Virus record (IMG/VR): IMGVR_UViG_3300010389_000115
Coordinates: 1-25,799 of that record
DNA: 25,799 nucleotides
Origin: a virus
Reading direction: 5' to 3' (one strand)
Shown: positions 22,997-25,799 of the stretch, piece by piece
Numbering within the stretch: position 1 is the first letter of the stretch
Layout of the letters: every line of letters begins with the position of its first letter
Program-made: the position numbers and the translations under genes
Notes under the pieces: generated by a model
The model's input: the letters and a program-made list of their open reading frames with translations, nothing else
Database searches by the model: none
Told to the model about the DNA's origin: nothing

Positions 22997-23248
22997 ATGG
23001 AGCACCACGAAGAGGCGCTAATTACAGCTAAACCGCCCGAAAGTCCGTTCAACCAAATGATTCCGGCTCTGCTGACCGCTGCGGTGGTTGGTTTAGCCGG
23101 TCTTTTTATGCAAGTCGCCAAGCTCGATCAATCCGTCAGCACTGTTGCCGCCGACATCCAGGAACTCAAGAACGACTCAAAAGAAAGGCTTAGTGATCTC
23201 GAAACCAGAGTGCGCCAGATTGAGATGCGCGTCGGCCACAACAAATGA
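22997..23248 (+). CDS. Holin-like membrane protein with coiled coil
   Basis: This encodes 83 residues. The first 20 residues are polar, residues 21-41 (MIPALLTAAVVGLAGLFMQV) form one transmembrane helix, and residues 43-80 are a charged coiled coil (IQELKNDSKERLSDLETRVR). One membrane helix plus a coiled coil is a common layout for small phage lysis proteins, including class III-like holins and XhlA-type proteins. Location upstream of the endolysin supports a lysis role. A spanin is less likely because no lipobox is present. It overlaps the next gene in ATGA. Confidence 0.6.
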   Translation: MEHHEEALITAKPPESPFNQMIPALLTAAVVGLAGLFMQVAKLDQSVSTVAADIQELKNDSKERLSDLETRVRQIEMRVGHNK

Positions 23249-23430
23249 GCGTCGTACACACCACTGACTACGGCAACGGTTACACCCTGGACCAGCTGGA
23301 GAACGAACGCGGCGAGCTGTACTACCGCGCCTGCAAGAACAGCATCTGCCGTTACGCCGAGGACCACTACATCGCGGTGATGTACCTCGAAGAAATGGGC
23401 TGGGACCCTAAGCAACAAGCCCCTCAGTAA
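23245..23430 (+). CDS. Hypothetical 61-residue phage protein
   Basis: The start lies in the ATGA overlap with the holin-like gene. It reads MSVVHTTDYGNGYTLDQLEN, then YYRACKNSICRYAEDHYIAV. There are two cysteines (C-K-N-S-I-C) but not enough for a zinc site alone, and no membrane helix. Its last 23 bases overlap the end of the minus-strand HNH gene. Short, acidic and aromatic-rich; function not recognised. Confidence 0.6.
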   Translation: MSVVHTTDYGNGYTLDQLENERGELYYRACKNSICRYAEDHYIAVMYLEEMGWDPKQQAPQ

Positions 23431-23728
23431 TCCAGCGGATGATCGCATCCTCCCGGTGCGGCTCCCAAAACGGCTGGTCCCTGTACCACTCCAGCCAATC
23501 CTCCGCCGACTTCGAGATATTGCAGCCAAAGCAGCAGGCCACCAAATTCTGCTGGTGCGTATGCCCACCACGAAATTTCGGATGGACGTGATCGAGGGTT
23601 GCAGATCGCCCCAGATCTACCCCGCAATAGGCGCAGGAATTATTCCAGTGGTTAAGGATTGATTGCCTAAATCGCGCCTTTGCTTCTTTTTTGTTTAAGT
23701 ATTCGCCATCCTCAATGCGATGGTCCAT
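23408..23728 (-). CDS. HNH endonuclease
   Basis: This encodes 106 residues on the minus strand in a plus-strand region. CAYC and CFGC provide the zinc-binding pairs. Between them LDHVHPKFRGGHTHQQNLVA gives the His and Asn of the HNH motif, and CNISK ends it. Compact enzymes of this type are free-standing homing-like nucleases or packaging-associated nickases. Most packaging HNH genes lie beside terminase, while this one is in the lysis region on the other strand, which favours a mobile or moron-type gene. Its 3' end overlaps the preceding plus-strand gene by 23 bases. Confidence 0.88.
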   Translation of the reverse strand: MDHRIEDGEYLNKKEAKARFRQSILNHWNNSCAYCGVDLGRSATLDHVHPKFRGGHTHQQNLVACCFGCNISKSAEDWLEWYRDQPFWEPHREDAIIRWITEGLVA

Positions 23729-23799
23729 ACCCAGCAGTCGCTACCTGGAATGTAGCGGCAGAGACTATTACGTGCGCCGGAACTCTTCTCTAGTACAGC

Positions 23800-23805
23800 T
23801 AAACT
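23800..23805 (+). promoter_or_regulatory. TAAACT box before the frameshifted membrane gene
   Basis: TAAACT in CAGCTAAACTTCCTGC, ending 22 bases before ATG 23828. The 12-mer CAGCTAAACTTC is identical to that at 16949-16960, before the short tube-like gene. Confidence 0.5.
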
Positions 23806-23827
23806 TCCTGCAGGGTTCCTATTTCCC

Positions 23828-23968
23828 ATGGACTTCATCCAACATCCAGCCTTCTGGATCATCGTTGCGGCAGCTTCCGAGCTGATCGCCCTTTCCCCGC
23901 TAAAGGACAACAGCATCATCCAGCTGGTGTTCCACGCCCTCCGCGCTGTAAAGGGAAAAAAGCTCTGA
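23828..23968 (+). CDS. 46-residue membrane protein, zero-frame product
   Basis: The start is ATG 23828. It reads MDFIQHPAFWIIVAAASELI, then ALSPLKDNSIIQLVFHALRA and VKGKKL. Residues 8-23 form a hydrophobic helix, and the later NSIIQLVFHALRAV is amphipathic. A short protein of this kind, with the core SPLKDNSIIQLV, seems familiar from cyanophage late regions. It lies two genes after the holin-like protein and before the endolysin, so it may take part in lysis. Its last sense codons contain the heptamer A AAA AAG followed by CTC and TGA, a -1 frameshift context (see the extended product). Confidence 0.65.
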   Translation: MDFIQHPAFWIIVAAASELIALSPLKDNSIIQLVFHALRAVKGKKL

Positions 23969-24225
23969 TTGCTTTCGGCAAGCCGGGCTGGCAACGCCGG
24001 CTCGAACAAGCCATCCGCCAATGGTGGTTCGAGCTGACACTGCCCGGCAAGCTGGACAAAGCTGAAGCGGACTGGCACGCAACCCAACCGACCGATCCAC
24101 TTCCCGTGATCGTTCACCACGAAATTGATGAACAGCTCCAAACCGGCGAAAGCCGCCTTCTGGGTGGCGCCATGAGTATCTCCGCCCCTTGGTCCGATGC
24201 CCAGCAACAAGATCCGCCTGAGTGA
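23828..24225 (+). CDS. Candidate -1 frameshift product of the membrane gene (132 residues)
   Basis: After codon 45 a -1 shift at A AAA AAG (23956-23962) enters a frame open until TGA 24223-24225 and adds 87 residues: ALIAFGKPGWQRRLEQAIRQ, WWFELTLPGKLDKAEADWHA, then a Pro and acidic tail. The added frame has coding-like composition, but from the last upstream stop (TAA 23800) it has no ATG, GTG or TTG start for about 95 codons. Independent translation would need an ATT at 23968 (in TGATT) or a CTG. The extension is amphipathic near its start and polar later. It overlaps the endolysin start by 29 bases. No family known to me. Confidence 0.6.
23956..23962 (+). other. Candidate -1 frameshift heptamer AAAAAAG
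   Basis: Read as A AAA AAG in the zero frame, the same heptamer as the E. coli dnaX shift site. The zero-frame TGA follows one codon later (23966). Possible downstream hairpins are GCTT/AAGC (23971-23983) and AGCCGG/CCGGCT (23981-24002). Confidence 0.6.
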
Positions 24226-25324
24226 CCTGTTTCGGTATTACAAGGGTTTGCCTCATCAAATGGCGGCAATCACCGAGCTGGAACAAGCCATCAACAAGGC
24301 CAACCCCCACATATTGGGCCGCGACCAAGGCTGGTTCAAAACCTGGAGCGTTGCCGGCAAACAGACCCAATTCCCAAACAGCTGGGAAGGCATCCTCGAA
24401 GCCGCCCGAGTTGCTGGCGCAAAATTCCCGGAACTCGTAGCCGCCCAGTGGGCACTCGAATCAAATTACGGCAAATTAGTATCTGGCAGAAACAACTTTT
24501 TCGGCCTCAAAGGTGAAGGCAGCGACAAGAAAACGCAAGAATTTATTAACGGCCAGTGGATCACGATCACGGACAGCTTCATTGATTTCCCTGACTTACT
24601 ATCCTGTGTAATTTATTTGGTTGATCACTGGTACAAAGATTACAAAAACTATAAAGGTTGTAATAACGCTGCAACCCGCGAAGAAGCTGCCAAGTGGTTG
24701 CATAAGGAAGGCTACGCAACTGATCCCAACTATCCCGGCAAATTGATCCAGCTGATGGAACAACACGCGGGAGCTAAACCCACCGTTCCGCCTGGCCAAA
24801 AGCTATTAAAAGTTCCCTACGAGTACCAGCTGGGTCCTGACGATGGGGCTACCGGCTATCGCCAGTGCTTTAGTTCTAGTTGTGCAATGGTGGCCCGCTA
24901 TTACGGCAAGATCTCGGGCGACTACGAGTACAACAAACTCCGCGCCAGATTCGGCGACACTACCGACCCAAAAGCACAAATTGCAGCCCTCAAAGCACTG
25001 GGACTAAACGCCACCTTCGAGATGGATGGCACAGTCGAGGACTTGGAGACCGAAATAGCTAATGGCTATCCGGTTCCTGTTGGCTGGCTCCACAAAGGTC
25101 CCGTGTCTAACCCCAGCGGCACCGGCCACTGGAGCGTCGTGGTGGGATATACGCCAACGCACTTCATCCACAACGACCCGTTCGGCGAAGCAAATCTGCT
25201 GAACGGCGGCTACGTGAGCAACAAGGGGGGAGCGGGCATCGCCTACTCCAGAAAGAACTGGCTGCCTCGCTGGCTCATCGAAGGCAACGACACCGGCTGG
25301 TTCTTCCGCATCCGCCGAGGTTAG
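24197..25324 (+). CDS. Two-domain endolysin (glucosaminidase plus C39-like peptidase)
   Basis: This encodes 375 residues with no signal peptide. Residues about 60-190 match a GH73-type N-acetylglucosaminidase: FPELVAAQWALESNYGK holds the candidate catalytic Glu88, followed by NNFFGLKG and later DLLSCVIYLVDHWY. A short linker (AKPTVPPGQ) follows. Residues about 205-375 match a C39-like cysteine peptidase: VPYEYQLG, YRQCFSSSCAMVARYYG (Cys224 or Cys229), GHWSVVVGY (His311) and IHNDPFG (Asp327). The enzyme would cut both glycan and peptide bonds of the host wall at the end of infection, reaching it through a holin. The start overlaps the frameshift extension upstream. Confidence 0.85.
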   Translation: MPSNKIRLSDLFRYYKGLPHQMAAITELEQAINKANPHILGRDQGWFKTWSVAGKQTQFPNSWEGILEAARVAGAKFPELVAAQWALESNYGKLVSGRNNFFGLKGEGSDKKTQEFINGQWITITDSFIDFPDLLSCVIYLVDHWYKDYKNYKGCNNAATREEAAKWLHKEGYATDPNYPGKLIQLMEQHAGAKPTVPPGQKLLKVPYEYQLGPDDGATGYRQCFSSSCAMVARYYGKISGDYEYNKLRARFGDTTDPKAQIAALKALGLNATFEMDGTVEDLETEIANGYPVPVGWLHKGPVSNPSGTGHWSVVVGYTPTHFIHNDPFGEANLLNGGYVSNKGGAGIAYSRKNWLPRWLIEGNDTGWFFRIRRG

Positions 25325-25326
25325 CC

Positions 25327-25548
25327 ATGCGCCCCATCGAACACACCCCCGAGTCCAGCTTCCACAAAACAGCACAGGATCGCTGGCTCGTTGACCTGTT
25401 CAACAAACAGGACTATCGCGGCCTACTTGAAGCCGCACTGGTGCTAAACACGCTGCACCAGCTGGAAAAAACAAAAGCGGCCTGGGCTATCCGCGAGGCA
25501 GCGGATAACCTGGCCGAACAGTTTGGAATGGACCGTGACTCCGCCTAG
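25327..25548 (+). CDS. Hypothetical helical phage protein
   Basis: This encodes 73 residues, two bases after the endolysin stop. It is almost wholly helical with no hydrophobic membrane segment: DRWLVDLFNKQDYRGLLEAA, then TLHQLEKTKAAWAIREAADN. No family recognised. Proximity suggests co-expression with the endolysin. Its stop shares the palindrome CTAG (25545-25548) with the stop of the convergent minus-strand gene, so this is the last gene of the plus-strand block. Confidence 0.65.
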   Translation: MRPIEHTPESSFHKTAQDRWLVDLFNKQDYRGLLEAALVLNTLHQLEKTKAAWAIREAADNLAEQFGMDRDSA

Positions 25549-25715
25549 TTAGCGGTGTACTTCAAGTACAGCCCGGTATAGGTGCCGTGTAGAGGGTGGT
25601 CTTTTTTATCCCGCCCATCCCACAGGTAAAGCTTATCCATGAGGTCAGCACGGTTTTGATCCACGATGACCTCACCCCACGATTGACGTGCCCAGTCAGC
25701 GATCTGCTGGCTCAT
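25545..25715 (-). CDS. Hypothetical small phage protein on the minus strand
   Basis: This encodes 56 residues from ATG 25715 (MSQQIADWARQSWGEVIVDQ). GGAG seven bases upstream on the minus strand supports this start, rather than the in-frame GTG at 25775. The remainder is polar with DKLYLWDGRDKKDHPLHGTY near the end. It overlaps the end of the next upstream minus-strand frame by 20 bases. It marks a strand switch towards another gene cluster outside the window. Function unknown. Confidence 0.6.
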   Translation of the reverse strand: MSQQIADWARQSWGEVIVDQNRADLMDKLYLWDGRDKKDHPLHGTYTGLYLKYTAN

Positions 25716-25799
25716 TCCTTTTCTCCACGAGTTTGAGACGCCTACGGGCCGTTTCACGCGGCCCATTTTTGGCACGAGCCAGCTTAGGTTTTTTCGCCG
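25696..25799 (-). CDS. Minus-strand gene, C-terminal fragment
   Basis: The frame enters from the right edge and ends at TGA 25698-25696. The visible 33 residues are AKKPKLARAKNGPRETARRR then LKLVEKRNEPADR, strongly basic and helical. Such a tail could belong to a DNA-binding protein, but too little is visible to name it. The overlap with the start of the downstream 56-residue gene, in a different frame, suggests coupled expression. Confidence 0.45.
   Translation of the reverse strand, partial: AKKPKLARAKNGPRETARRRLKLVEKRNEPADR

Noticed and set aside
23691-23885. 64-codon plus-strand frame opposite the start of the HNH gene
   Set aside because: It overlaps the start of the HNH gene and the membrane gene in another frame, and its translation is Ser-rich with no motif.
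23968-24225. Independent gene starting at ATT 23968 (TGATT overlap)
   Set aside because: ATT starts are very rare, there is no ribosome-binding site at proper distance, and an in-phase A AAA AAG explains the frame better. Kept as the main alternative to the frameshift.

Overview
The window is a contiguous late-gene block of a tailed double-stranded DNA phage with a long non-contractile tail (siphovirus-type). The gene order is canonical: terminase C-terminus, portal, scaffold, major capsid protein, head-tail connectors, major tail protein, frameshifted tail-assembly chaperone, tape measure, tail tip, fibres, lysis genes. Several small proteins (the KSKTALGR/GRPKTTSQG protein, the FTWGINTLER protein, fibres ending in a G2 autoproteolytic domain) resemble proteins I associate with phages of marine or freshwater picocyanobacteria. 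A cyanobacterial host is therefore my best guess, but it is an inference from memory, not a demonstrated fact. I see no integrase, attachment site, tRNA, CRISPR array or insertion sequence.

Layout. Positions 1-366 hold the end of the terminase large subunit. From 381 to 1524 five small genes are chained by overlapping stop and start codons. Positions 1562-5757 are the head module: DUF4055-type portal, a collagen-like protein, scaffold and major capsid protein. A minus-strand HTH gene (5807-6103) interrupts the late operon and shares a bidirectional terminator with the capsid gene. Positions 6102-8218 hold connector and neck genes, 8295-9068 the major tail protein, and 9165-9691 the chaperone pair made by a -1 frameshift at C CCA AAA. 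Positions 9745-16577 hold the tape measure, a minor tail protein, an NlpC/P60-like hydrolase and a J-like tip protein. Positions 16577-18299 hold a small tail protein and two further tail-tube-like proteins. Positions 18343-22335 hold two fibres, the second ending in a Peptidase_G2-like domain. Positions 22420-25548 are a lysis and accessory region: a holin-like protein, a minus-strand HNH nuclease, a small membrane protein that appears to be extended by a second -1 frameshift (A AAA AAG), and a GH73-plus-C39-type endolysin. From 25545 the strand switches, probably the edge of another transcription unit.

Expression signals. Four intrinsic terminator-like hairpins were found (5773-5804, 9095-9122, 9681-9706, 22757-22785). 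Six genes that follow real gaps carry a TAnnCT box (mostly TAAACT) that ends 20-26 nt before the start codon. Five of these show no Shine-Dalgarno sequence. The portal and capsid genes instead carry a TAGGAGCC ribosome-binding site and no such box. The most interesting leads are the second frameshift in the lysis region, the box/leader system, the terminator inside a 29-codon gene, and the three tail-tube-like paralogues.
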